Positions 45,592-53,118 of a DNA stretch of 64,000 nucleotides are shown one piece after another. The number at the start of each line of letters is the position of its first letter. The stretch's first letter is position 1. The DNA comes from Methylopila sp. 73B (GTDB taxonomy: Bacteria; Pseudomonadota; Alphaproteobacteria; Rhizobiales; Methylopilaceae): NCBI RefSeq assembly GCF_000526315.1, contig NZ_JAFV01000001.1, forward strand, positions 1,302,001 through 1,366,000, read 5' to 3'. The notes below the pieces were generated by a model. It was not told the DNA's origin. It saw only the letters and a program-made list of their open reading frames with translations, and made no database searches. The position numbers and the translations under genes are program-made.

Positions 45592-45786
45592 ATGGCTGAG
45601 ATCGTAAATCTGCGCCAGGCGCGCAAGCGGCGGGAACGTGAGGACAGGTCGGCGCAAGCCGCCGAGAACCGCGTCCGCTTCGGCCGGCGGAAGGACGAAC
45701 AGGTCGCCGAGGAGGCTCGCCGCGCTCAGGCGGAACGGCTTCTCGACGGCCATCGTCGCGACAACGGGGGCGACGCGGAGCAATGA
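45592..45786 (+). CDS. DUF4169 small basic protein
   Basis: A 64-residue, highly charged protein beginning MAEIVNLRQARKRREREDR, the signature of DUF4169, with many Arg, Glu and Ala residues and probably a single long helix. The family is restricted to alphaproteobacteria and has no known role. Its stop overlaps the start of the next gene (ATGA), and the partner is a ribbon-helix-helix protein, a pairing I recall as common in this group. Confidence 0.85.
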   Translation: MAEIVNLRQARKRREREDRSAQAAENRVRFGRRKDEQVAEEARRAQAERLLDGHRRDNGGDAEQ

Positions 45787-46124
45787 GCCGCATTGAGAAC
45801 TTGACCATCGGCATCCCGACCTCGGACGGCATCGTCGTGAACGAGATCGTCCGCGAGATGCCCGAAGCGATCGCGAACGTCATCAACCCTGACATCGTCA
45901 AGCGATCGATCGTGGTCGCCGGGCATAAGACGAGCGTGAGCCTCGAAGACGCCTTCTGGCACGCGCTGAAGGATATCGCGCGCGAGCGCGGGCAGTCGCT
46001 TCGCGGCCTCGTCGCTGAGATCGACGCCAGCCGAACGGGCGGCAACCTGTCGTCCGCCGTTCGGCTGCACGTGCTCGACCACTACCGCCGCCGCTCCGGC
46101 GCGCTCGGCGCGATCAAGAGCTAG
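45783..46124 (+). CDS. Ribbon-helix-helix domain protein
   Basis: A 113-residue protein whose C-terminal two-thirds match the RHH_4-type DNA-binding family: DIVKRSIVVAGHKTSVSLEDAFWHALKDIARERGQSL provides the strand and two helices, and LRLHVLDHY-like VRLHVLDHYRRR follows. The ATG overlaps the DUF4169 stop by 4 bp, which favours this start; ATG 45858 is an alternative closer to the conserved core. RHH proteins bind DNA as dimers, but the target here is unknown. It is convergent with the AsmA gene, 4 bp away. Confidence 0.82.
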   Translation: MSRIENLTIGIPTSDGIVVNEIVREMPEAIANVINPDIVKRSIVVAGHKTSVSLEDAFWHALKDIARERGQSLRGLVAEIDASRTGGNLSSAVRLHVLDHYRRRSGALGAIKS

Positions 46125-46128
46125 CTCG

Positions 46129-49100
46129 TCAGCGACCGCCCTGCGTTTCGCCCTCGGTCGGCGGGGCCAGGTCGAACGTCGGCGGCAGCGTCGGCTGAGA
46201 CGGCGCAAGCTGCTGCGCCTTCAGGCGCTCTTCGTCCGCTTTCCGCTTCTCGTCCGCGACCCGTTTCTCCTCGGCTCGACGGCGATCCTCCGCTGCGGCG
46301 CGTTCGCGCGCGAGCCGGGCTCTCTGCTGGATCTCGGCTTCCATCGCCTCGATCCGCTGCGTCTCACGCTCGACGGCCCGAACCGAAAGCCAGCTCGTCA
46401 GCGCGGTCGCGTCCAGCTTTCGGCGCGGCGCGGCGAGCGAGCCCTGGAACGCGACGCCGAGCTGCGGAGCGTCCGCCCGCCGGGGGCCCAGCGTCAGCGC
46501 GGCGTCCAGAGTGAGCCGCGACAGATCGATCGAGACGCCGCCGCCGAGCCGCGCGGCCACGCCCTCGTCGACGATGGCGCCGGAGCGCAGCACGCCGCCC
46601 GAGATGGTGAAGGGCGCGCCGAGGCGCGGCGCCGTGAAATCGGCCCGGCCGATCAGCGGCTCCAGCGCGCCTGCGATCTTCGGCGCTTCGAGCGGAAGCC
46701 CCTGCTCGATCATCGGCTCGACCGCGTCGAGCGCGGCGGCGTCGAGGCTACGGATGGCCGCCGAGCGCAGCGTCGCGGATCCCGCGCCGGCGAAGCTCGC
46801 CATGATCGCCGAGAGGCTGCGGCCGGAACCCTGCGCCTCCACCGTTCCTTCGATCGCGCCGATGAGCTTGGACGCGACGCCTTGGCCCGTGAGCCTCTCC
46901 AGACGCACATCCTTCGCCGCGGCCTTAACCGCAAGCGTCGCCTCGAGGCCCGGGCGGGAGAGATCGAGCGAACCGGTGACGCCCCCGCCGGCGAGATTGG
47001 CGGAGAACCGCTCCACGGACGTCGCGTTCGGACGCAGCGCCAGGATGAAGCGCACATCGGTCGCAGGCTCCGCCAAGCCCAGCGGCATGCGCCGCGCCGA
47101 CACCGCGATCCGCCCGTTCAGCCCGCGCAGCGGCGAGGGGCCGAAGGCGGCGGACGGCCAGACCGAACGAACGCCTGTCGGTCCCGCGGTCAGGCCTTCC
47201 GGCGAGAGGCCCAGCGCCAGGAGCGCCGCGGCGGGCGCTTCGTCCACGGCGGCCTCGCCCTCGAAGGCGGCCTTCGGATCGAACGGCGCGAGGAGTCGGC
47301 CGGACACGGCGCGACCGGCGATCGAGCCGGCGAGGTTTTCGATCGCCGCCTGATCCGCGGTCACCGCGACGCGGGCTGCAAGGTCGACCGGCATCGACGG
47401 CGCCACGCCGGGCGTCAGGCGCCCCAGAGCTTCGGCGAAGGCGGCGATATCCGGCGATTTGAGCGTCACGTCAGCCGCCGCGGACAGTCCCACGACAGGC
47501 GCGAGCGTCACGTCGCCCTTGGCGGCGAGGTCGAGGCCGAGCGCTGCGAAGCGCGCGTCGCCCGTCATGCCGCGAGCAGGCGCCCCCTTGAGCGCCAGCG
47601 TCAGCCGCCCACCCTCCGCGGCCGCGACAGGACTCGTCGTCAGACCGACAAGAGCCGCGAGGCGTCGTCCGTCGGGCGAACCGAGGTCAAGCGCCATGTC
47701 CATGTCCGCGTCGAGCGCGAAGCGTGGCGTCGAGAGCCGCGCCTCGAAGGCCCCGCCGGCGGCGTTTCCGCGCGCCGTGACGCGGTGCCCGGCCGCGCCG
47801 GTGGTGAGCTCGACGGTGGCTTTCGCCGGCTGCAGCGCCGCCGCGCGGCGGGCCAGCACGTCGGCCGCCCCGCCGGCGCCGTCGACCGCGCGCGCGAAGG
47901 CGATGAGCCCGTCAAGCCGCTGCGCGTCGACGTCGAAGGCGAGCCGGCCCTCCGGCCCCTCGGCGCCCGCGCCGATGCGTCCTTGCCCGGAGAGTTTCGC
48001 GCCGCCTGCATCGGCCACGGCGAGCCGCCGCACCTCGAAGCCGTCCGCGTCCAGCGCCGCGTCCAGCGCGACGTCTCGCAGCGAGACGCCGAGCAGCGTC
48101 AGCGCCTTCGCGTCAAGCGTCACGGCGACGTCGGTGTCGGCTCCGCGGATCAGTCCGGCGACGAGCCGATCCGCGCCGAGCGCGTCCAAGTCGAGCTTGT
48201 CGGCCGTCAGCCGCGCTTCCAGGGCGGCGCGCTCACCCTCCTCCGCCGCGCGCCAAGCGAGACGCCCCGAGGTGACCGCGCCGTCGCCTTCGATCCGCGC
48301 GTTGTCGACCGCCAGTCCGCCCATCCGCGCGCTAACGTCGCCCTTGACGGACAGGCGGCGAACGGCGGTCCGCGCGCCCTCCCCGGCGCCGCCTTGCAGC
48401 CAGCGGCGAAGGCTCGCGACGTCGCCGGCCGTGAAATCGACCTTGCCGGCGAAGCCCGGCTCTCGGTCCACGAACACCAGCGCGCCTGACGCCGCGAGAC
48501 TCGCGTCGCCGGGGAGCCACACGGACGCGCGAGCGACCCGCCAGACGTCTTCGTTCGCCACCAGCTCGGCGGAGAGATTGCGGGCGACGTCGCCGGCGAG
48601 GACGACCCCACCGACGTCGATCGCGATGCGTCCGGGCAGCGGCTGCCGCGCTGCGCCGGCGAACTGCCCTGCGATCCACTCGATCACGCCAAGCGGCGTC
48701 TTGGGTCGATCGGCGCCGGCGAAGCGATCGAGGTCGAGCTGGCGCGCCCCGACCGCGAGGTCCACGCGCGGCGTCGCGCCGAGGATCAGGGCGCCCTTCC
48801 CGGCGAGACGCAGGCCGCGTTCCTCCGGGCCGTAGGCCGCGTCGATCGAGTCGAAGGCAAGGCGCGCCGCGTCGCCTGCGACCTTCGCCGTGAGCCGCCA
48901 CGACCCCGCATCGATCGTCGTCTTGCCGTCCTTCGGTTCCGACTTCGTCTCCGGTCGCGCGGCGGCCACTTGGCCTTCGAAATGCGGCTTGGCGGCGATC
49001 GTCAGCGCGCCGTCGAGGTCGAAGGTCTCGGGACGTCCGTCCAGGGACGCCGCAAGCTTCAGCCGAATCACGCCGAAATCGTCCGCCTTCGCGGTCGAGA

Positions 49101-49671
49101 GCCGAACCGCGGCTTGGCCCGACGTGGTCGTCGCTGCGCCCTCGAAGCGGAACGGCCCGCGCAGCGAGCCCGCCTCCGCCACGCCGTCGATGTTTGTCAG
49201 CGTCAGCCGCCCCGAAGGCGTCGCGAGGCGAAGGGCGCCGTCGACGATCTCCGCCCGGTCGAAGGAGATGCGGTCCGCATCGCGAGCGCCCCGCGCGCCG
49301 GCGCCGAAGGGCGTCGTCAGAACGCCGTCGGCGTTGGAAGCCAGGTTCAGCACGGGGCGCACGAGCTTGAGGCGCTCGGCCTTCGCCTCGCCCCTCAGCA
49401 ACGGGCCGATGGCGAGCGTGATCTCGATCTCGGAGGCTTCGAGCCGGGCGTCGCCCACCCCCGCCGCAACACCGCGAAACCGGACGTAGGGGCTCGGCAG
49501 CAGCCGCGCGTCGACGTCGCCGGAGACGGTCACCGGCGCGCCCACCAGCGCGCTCGCCTGCGCCGCGAAGTCGTCGCGATAGGCGTTCCAGTCGATGAAC
49601 CACGGGCCAATCAGCGCCGCGACGAGCGCAAGCACGAGCGCAAGGCCGAGACCCGTCAGCGCATTGTTCAC
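46129..49671 (-). CDS. AsmA-like large envelope protein
   Basis: About 1180 residues. An N-terminal membrane helix (ALTGLGLALVLALVAALIGPWFI) is followed by the AsmA motif DWNAYRDDFAAQASALVGAPVTVSGDVDARLLPSPYVRF. A very long beta-rich Ala/Gly repeat-like region follows, with AsmA_2 features near 900-1100. The C-terminal 90 residues are a charged Glu/Arg/Lys coiled coil with QRARLARERAAAEDRRRAEEK-type sequence, ending in a Pro-rich tail. AsmA-like proteins are proposed bridges that carry lipids between inner and outer membranes. The start is uncertain: GTG 49671 is closest to the membrane helix, and TTG 49734 is the longest option. Confidence 0.85.
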   Translation of the reverse strand: MNNALTGLGLALVLALVAALIGPWFIDWNAYRDDFAAQASALVGAPVTVSGDVDARLLPSPYVRFRGVAAGVGDARLEASEIEITLAIGPLLRGEAKAERLKLVRPVLNLASNADGVLTTPFGAGARGARDADRISFDRAEIVDGALRLATPSGRLTLTNIDGVAEAGSLRGPFRFEGAATTTSGQAAVRLSTAKADDFGVIRLKLAASLDGRPETFDLDGALTIAAKPHFEGQVAAARPETKSEPKDGKTTIDAGSWRLTAKVAGDAARLAFDSIDAAYGPEERGLRLAGKGALILGATPRVDLAVGARQLDLDRFAGADRPKTPLGVIEWIAGQFAGAARQPLPGRIAIDVGGVVLAGDVARNLSAELVANEDVWRVARASVWLPGDASLAASGALVFVDREPGFAGKVDFTAGDVASLRRWLQGGAGEGARTAVRRLSVKGDVSARMGGLAVDNARIEGDGAVTSGRLAWRAAEEGERAALEARLTADKLDLDALGADRLVAGLIRGADTDVAVTLDAKALTLLGVSLRDVALDAALDADGFEVRRLAVADAGGAKLSGQGRIGAGAEGPEGRLAFDVDAQRLDGLIAFARAVDGAGGAADVLARRAAALQPAKATVELTTGAAGHRVTARGNAAGGAFEARLSTPRFALDADMDMALDLGSPDGRRLAALVGLTTSPVAAAEGGRLTLALKGAPARGMTGDARFAALGLDLAAKGDVTLAPVVGLSAAADVTLKSPDIAAFAEALGRLTPGVAPSMPVDLAARVAVTADQAAIENLAGSIAGRAVSGRLLAPFDPKAAFEGEAAVDEAPAAALLALGLSPEGLTAGPTGVRSVWPSAAFGPSPLRGLNGRIAVSARRMPLGLAEPATDVRFILALRPNATSVERFSANLAGGGVTGSLDLSRPGLEATLAVKAAAKDVRLERLTGQGVASKLIGAIEGTVEAQGSGRSLSAIMASFAGAGSATLRSAAIRSLDAAALDAVEPMIEQGLPLEAPKIAGALEPLIGRADFTAPRLGAPFTISGGVLRSGAIVDEGVAARLGGGVSIDLSRLTLDAALTLGPRRADAPQLGVAFQGSLAAPRRKLDATALTSWLSVRAVERETQRIEAMEAEIQQRARLARERAAAEDRRRAEEKRVADEKRKADEERLKAQQLAPSQPTLPPTFDLAPPTEGETQGGR

Positions 49672-49785
49672 CAGAGACCGCCGTTTCTTCGCCCCATCCC
49701 CCGACGCGGCCTGATCCGGCCGCGGACACGCCAACCGGGCGGGAGGCCGGCGCGCCGCATCGCACTCTATAGGCCCGCGAAGGGC

Positions 49786-51201
49786 TTACACAGTCACGAT
49801 CTTTCCAGGATTCATGATGTTTTGCGGGTCGAGCGCGTGCTTGATGGCCCGCATCGCCGCAAGGGCCACGGCCCCGTGCTCGGCCTCGAGATACTTCATC
49901 TTGGCCTGGCCCACGCCATGCTCGCCGGAGCAGGTGCCTCCCATGGCGATCGCGCGCTCCACCAGCCGGGCGAGGAACGCCTTGCAGGTCGCGACGTCCG
50001 CGGGATCGTCCATGTCGACCAGCGGCTGGCAATGGAAATTGCCGTCGCCGACGTGGCCGACGATCGGCGAGACGATGCCGCTCGCCGCCAGATCGCGCTT
50101 GGTCTCGGCCACGCATTCGGCCAGCCGCGAGATCGGCACGCAGACGTCCGTCGGCACGCTTTTCGCCCCCGGCCGAAGCGCCAGCGCGGCCCAGAACGAG
50201 TCGTGCCGCGCCTGCCACAGCTTGTTCCGGTCCTCCGCCTTGGTCGCCCAGTCGAACGGCCCGCCGCCGAACTCTTCGGCGATCTCCCCGAAGCGCTCCG
50301 CCTGTTCCTTCACGCTGGCGTCGGTGCCGTGAAACTCGAGGAACAGCGTCGGCGTCTCGACGAGGGAGAGCTTCGAATAGGCGTTCGCCGCGCGCACTTG
50401 GACCTCGTCCAACAGTTCGATGCGGGCCACCGGCAGGCCGGACTGGATCGTCATGATGGTCGCGTCGCAGGCCGCCTCCACGCTCGGGAACGGACAGACG
50501 CCGGCCGAGATCGCCTCGGGGATGCCCTGCAGGCGGAGCGTCAGCTCGGTGATGACGCCGAGCGTGCCTTCGGCGCCCACGAGCAGGCGCGTGAGGTCGT
50601 AGCCGGAGGAGGATTTCTTGGCCCGCCCGCCGGTGCGGATGACCTCGCCGGAGGGCAGCACCGCGGTCAGCGCCAGAACATTGTCCTTCATGGTGCCGTA
50701 ACGCACCGCGTTGGTGCCGGAGGCGCGGGTCGAGGCCATGCCGCCGAGGCTCGCGTCCGCGCCGGGATCGATCGGAAAGAACAGGCCTTGGTCGCGCAGC
50801 GCCTCGTTCAACTGCTTGCGGGTGACGCCGGGCTGCACGACAACATCGAGGTCTTCGGGATGCACGGCGACCACCGCGTTCATGCGCGCAGTCGAGATCG
50901 AGATTCCGCCAAGCGGGGCGTTCACGTGGCCCTCGAACGACGAGCCGATCCCGAACGGCACCACCGGAACGCCATGCGCGGCGCAGAGCCGCACGATTCC
51001 GGCGACCTCCTCGGTGGTCTCGGGAAACACGACTCCGTCCGGCGGCTGGTTCTCGATCCATGTCAGGGTATTGGCATGCTGTTCTCGCACGGCGCGCGAG
51101 GTCGAGAAGCGATCGCCGAACCTGTCAGAGAGGGTCTCGAGCACGGTCTGAAGCGCGAAACTCTCGGGCCGCAGGGCGCCGGAGGTTGCAGTAGCGGGCA
51201 T
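49786..51201 (-). CDS. FAD-linked oxidase of the D-lactate dehydrogenase/GlcD type
   Basis: A 471-residue flavoprotein. The PCMH-type FAD domain (about 50-235) has PDGVVFPETTEEVAGIVRLC, VPVVPFGIGSSFEGHVNA and GVTRKQLNEALRDQGLFFPIDPGADASLGGMASTRASG. The C-terminal FAD-oxidase domain (about 240-470) includes HVGDGNFHCQPLVD, with metal-binding His residues, and GEHGVGQAKMKYL. These are marks of cytochrome-linked D-lactate dehydrogenases and related D-2-hydroxyacid dehydrogenases. It has no GlcE/GlcF partners here, so a single-subunit D-lactate dehydrogenase is the likely role, not proven. It is divergent from the DHFR-like gene. Confidence 0.88.
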   Translation of the reverse strand: MPATATSGALRPESFALQTVLETLSDRFGDRFSTSRAVREQHANTLTWIENQPPDGVVFPETTEEVAGIVRLCAAHGVPVVPFGIGSSFEGHVNAPLGGISISTARMNAVVAVHPEDLDVVVQPGVTRKQLNEALRDQGLFFPIDPGADASLGGMASTRASGTNAVRYGTMKDNVLALTAVLPSGEVIRTGGRAKKSSSGYDLTRLLVGAEGTLGVITELTLRLQGIPEAISAGVCPFPSVEAACDATIMTIQSGLPVARIELLDEVQVRAANAYSKLSLVETPTLFLEFHGTDASVKEQAERFGEIAEEFGGGPFDWATKAEDRNKLWQARHDSFWAALALRPGAKSVPTDVCVPISRLAECVAETKRDLAASGIVSPIVGHVGDGNFHCQPLVDMDDPADVATCKAFLARLVERAIAMGGTCSGEHGVGQAKMKYLEAEHGAVALAAMRAIKHALDPQNIMNPGKIVTV

Positions 51202-51319
51202 GTTCGGCGATGTCCTTCCCGGTCGCTGGTCCGGCTCAGAGTCGCCGGATCCATGTTTGCCGAAAGTCTAGCAGACTTCCCCCGCCACCGTCCCCGTGGC
51301 GCCCCCGGAGCGTCCTTGC

Positions 51320-51877
51320 GTGCCCCACATCATCTACTACGCCGCCGCCAGCCTCGACGGCCGACTCGCAGGCCCAGGCGACGCGCTGGCGTTTCTCGAA
51401 GCGCTCGCTGAGCCGGAGAGCTACGGCGCCGACGCGTTCGAGCCGTTCTTCGACACGGTGGACGCGATCGTCATGGGCGCGAAGACCTTCGCCGTGCTGC
51501 AGGCCGCGATCCTGGCGGGCGACGCCGACGGCTGGCCCTACGGCGACCGGCGCACCATCGTGATGACGCGTAAGGACCGGATCGCTCCGATGAACGGCGC
51601 TGAGGTCGAAGCCTTCGCCGGCAGCCCGCGCGAGCTTGCGGAAGCGCTGGACGCCGCGGGAAGCGGCCGGGTCTGGCTTGCCGGCGGCGGCCGGCTGGCG
51701 GGCGCGTTCTTCGACGACGACCTGGTGGACGAGATCGTCCTGACGCTCGTCCCGACGATCCTCGGCGAAGGCCCCGCGCTCGCGGAAGGAAGCGGCATTC
51801 CGCTGCGCGACTTCGGGCTCAAGGGCGCCACCCAGGGCGCGAACAGCGTAGCGCTGCGCTATGTCCGGCTGCGCTGA
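51320..51877 (+). CDS. DHFR-like/RibD C-terminal-type reductase
   Basis: A 185-residue protein of the RibD_C (dihydrofolate reductase-like) family: IIYYAAASLDGRLAG at the start, VMGAKTFAVL, RTIVMTRKD, and VWLAGGGRLAGAFFDDDLVDEIVLTLVPTILGEGPAL. Many such proteins are NADPH-dependent reductases of unknown substrate. The GTG at 51320 has GGAG 9 bases upstream and sits directly before the first strand, so I prefer it to GTG 51296. The thioesterase gene follows after 14 bp, probably in one transcript. Confidence 0.8.
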   Translation: MPHIIYYAAASLDGRLAGPGDALAFLEALAEPESYGADAFEPFFDTVDAIVMGAKTFAVLQAAILAGDADGWPYGDRRTIVMTRKDRIAPMNGAEVEAFAGSPRELAEALDAAGSGRVWLAGGGRLAGAFFDDDLVDEIVLTLVPTILGEGPALAEGSGIPLRDFGLKGATQGANSVALRYVRLR

Positions 51878-51891
51878 ACGGAGATCGGACG

Positions 51892-52371
51892 ATGACCGAC
51901 GCCGCCTTCATCACCGACCCCCTGCCGATCGAGCGCTCCTACCTCGACCACAACGGCCACGTGAACATGGCCTACCATCTGGTGCTGGTCGATCAGGCGC
52001 TCGACCTCGCCTTCGCGGCGTTCGGGGTTGATGCGGCCTACGTCCAGGACCTCGGCCTTTCGACCTTCGCCGGCGAGATGCACGTCCGCTACCTCAACGA
52101 GATCAACTTCGGCGACGTCATGCGCGGGCGGGTGGTGTTTATCGAGGCCGACGCGAAGCGGGTTCGATGGGCGGTGGAGTTGCGCCGCGAGTCCGACGAA
52201 GCCGTGACCACGACCGTCGAAGGCGTGACGCTGTCGGTGTCGCTCGCAACCCGTCGCGTGGCGCCCTTCGCCCACGCGGTGCGGCCGGCGATCGCCGCCA
52301 TGATCGAGAGCCATCGGTCGGAGGCCGCGAAGCTGGACTGGCTCGGCCGCCGTGTCGGCATGCAGCGCTAA
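51892..52371 (+). CDS. Hot-dog fold thioesterase family protein
   Basis: A 159-residue acyl-CoA thioesterase-like protein of the 4HBT_2 group: RSYLDHNGHVNMAYHLVLVDQA supplies the hot-dog helix with the conserved Asp and Asn, and MHVRYLNEINFGDVMRGR and RVRWAVELRRESDEAVTT follow. The family hydrolyses acyl- or carnitine-derived thioesters; the natural substrate is not clear. It starts 14 bp after the DHFR-like gene and ends before a strong bidirectional terminator shared with the convergent DUF1236 gene. Confidence 0.83.
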   Translation: MTDAAFITDPLPIERSYLDHNGHVNMAYHLVLVDQALDLAFAAFGVDAAYVQDLGLSTFAGEMHVRYLNEINFGDVMRGRVVFIEADAKRVRWAVELRRESDEAVTTTVEGVTLSVSLATRRVAPFAHAVRPAIAAMIESHRSEAAKLDWLGRRVGMQR

Positions 52372-52396
52372 GGCTGAGGTCGCCGGAGGCGCTAAC

Positions 52397-52433
52397 AAAA
52401 AAGGCTCCGCAGCGTGGCTGCGGAGCCTTTTTT
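52397..52433. terminator. Bidirectional rho-independent terminator
   Basis: Perfect inverted repeat AAAAAAGGCTCCGCAGC-GTG-GCTGCGGAGCCTTTTTT. It serves both the thioesterase gene (plus) and the DUF1236 gene (minus). Confidence 0.92.
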
Positions 52434-52459
52434 CCGATCCCGCGGAGGGACTGATCGGT

Positions 52460-52840
52460 TCAGTCGACGACTTCGACGACCTTACGGTCGCTGTCGACGA
52501 TGTACCGCTTCTGGTTGATCACGGTGTAGCTGTAGTCGCTGTCCGGCACGCGATAGACCTCGACGGTCTGCGGCACCGGCTTGCCCACCACCACGTCGCC
52601 CTCGTAGACGACCGAGGGACGCTGCTCCTGCACGACATAGGTCTTCACGCGCTCCGGCGGGGACGCCAGGGTGCCGATTACGCCGCCGGCCACGCCGCCG
52701 GCCACCGCGCCGACCGGACCGCCGAGGACCGCGCCCGTCGCTGCGCCGCCTGCGATGCCCGCCGCCGTGCCTTCAGCCGCGAACGCCGCAGCAGGAGCCG
52801 TAGCAAGCGCGACAGCCAGAGCCAAAGTGCTGATCCGCAT
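52460..52840 (-). CDS. DUF1236-type exported protein
   Basis: A 126-residue exported protein. A signal peptide covers about 1-21 (ending PAAAFA). A Gly/Ala-rich stretch (AGIAGGAATGAVLGGPVGAVAGGVAGGVIG, residues 27-56) with glycine-zipper spacing follows, then a DUF1236-like domain (VPQTVEVYRVPDSDYSYTVINQKRYIVD). GAGGAGGAAAGAC precedes ATG 52840, fixing the start. An EcfG promoter lies 34 bp upstream, so the gene is a candidate general-stress envelope gene. No enzymatic role is known for the family. Confidence 0.87.
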   Translation of the reverse strand: MRISTLALAVALATAPAAAFAAEGTAAGIAGGAATGAVLGGPVGAVAGGVAGGVIGTLASPPERVKTYVVQEQRPSVVYEGDVVVGKPVPQTVEVYRVPDSDYSYTVINQKRYIVDSDRKVVEVVD

Positions 52841-52873
52841 AATGTCTTTCCTCCTCTTGTCCGCCCGCTCAAT

Positions 52874-52898
52874 AACGCCGATCCGCACTTGAGGTTCC
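52874..52898 (-). promoter_or_regulatory. EcfG-type general stress promoter of the DUF1236 gene
   Basis: On the minus strand GGAAC (52898-52894), a 16-bp spacer and CGTT (52877-52874) match the EcfG consensus exactly. The start codon lies 33 bp further on with an excellent ribosome-binding site. Confidence 0.78.
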
Positions 52899-53118
52899 GT
52901 CGTCGTTTAACTTATCGACCGACAACACTACCGGGCGGTTTCTTCGTACCTCTTTTGAGCCGACGGTCCGCCCCACGCGCGCGACCCGCCGACGGCCGGG
53001 ACGGCGCTGCGCCCTCGCAATCCGGACCCGACGGCGCCATTTTGTTCTCCTATGGCGATTGAGTCGCCGCGGCTCGCGCGCCGCGGCCGGCCTCGCCCTC
53101 CAGGAGCCTGCAGATCCT

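Noticed and set aside
48332-51061. Long minus-strand open frame spanning the AsmA and FAD-oxidase genes
   Set aside because: It is out of frame with both real genes and encodes low-complexity Arg/Gly/Ala sequence, typical of GC-driven open frames.
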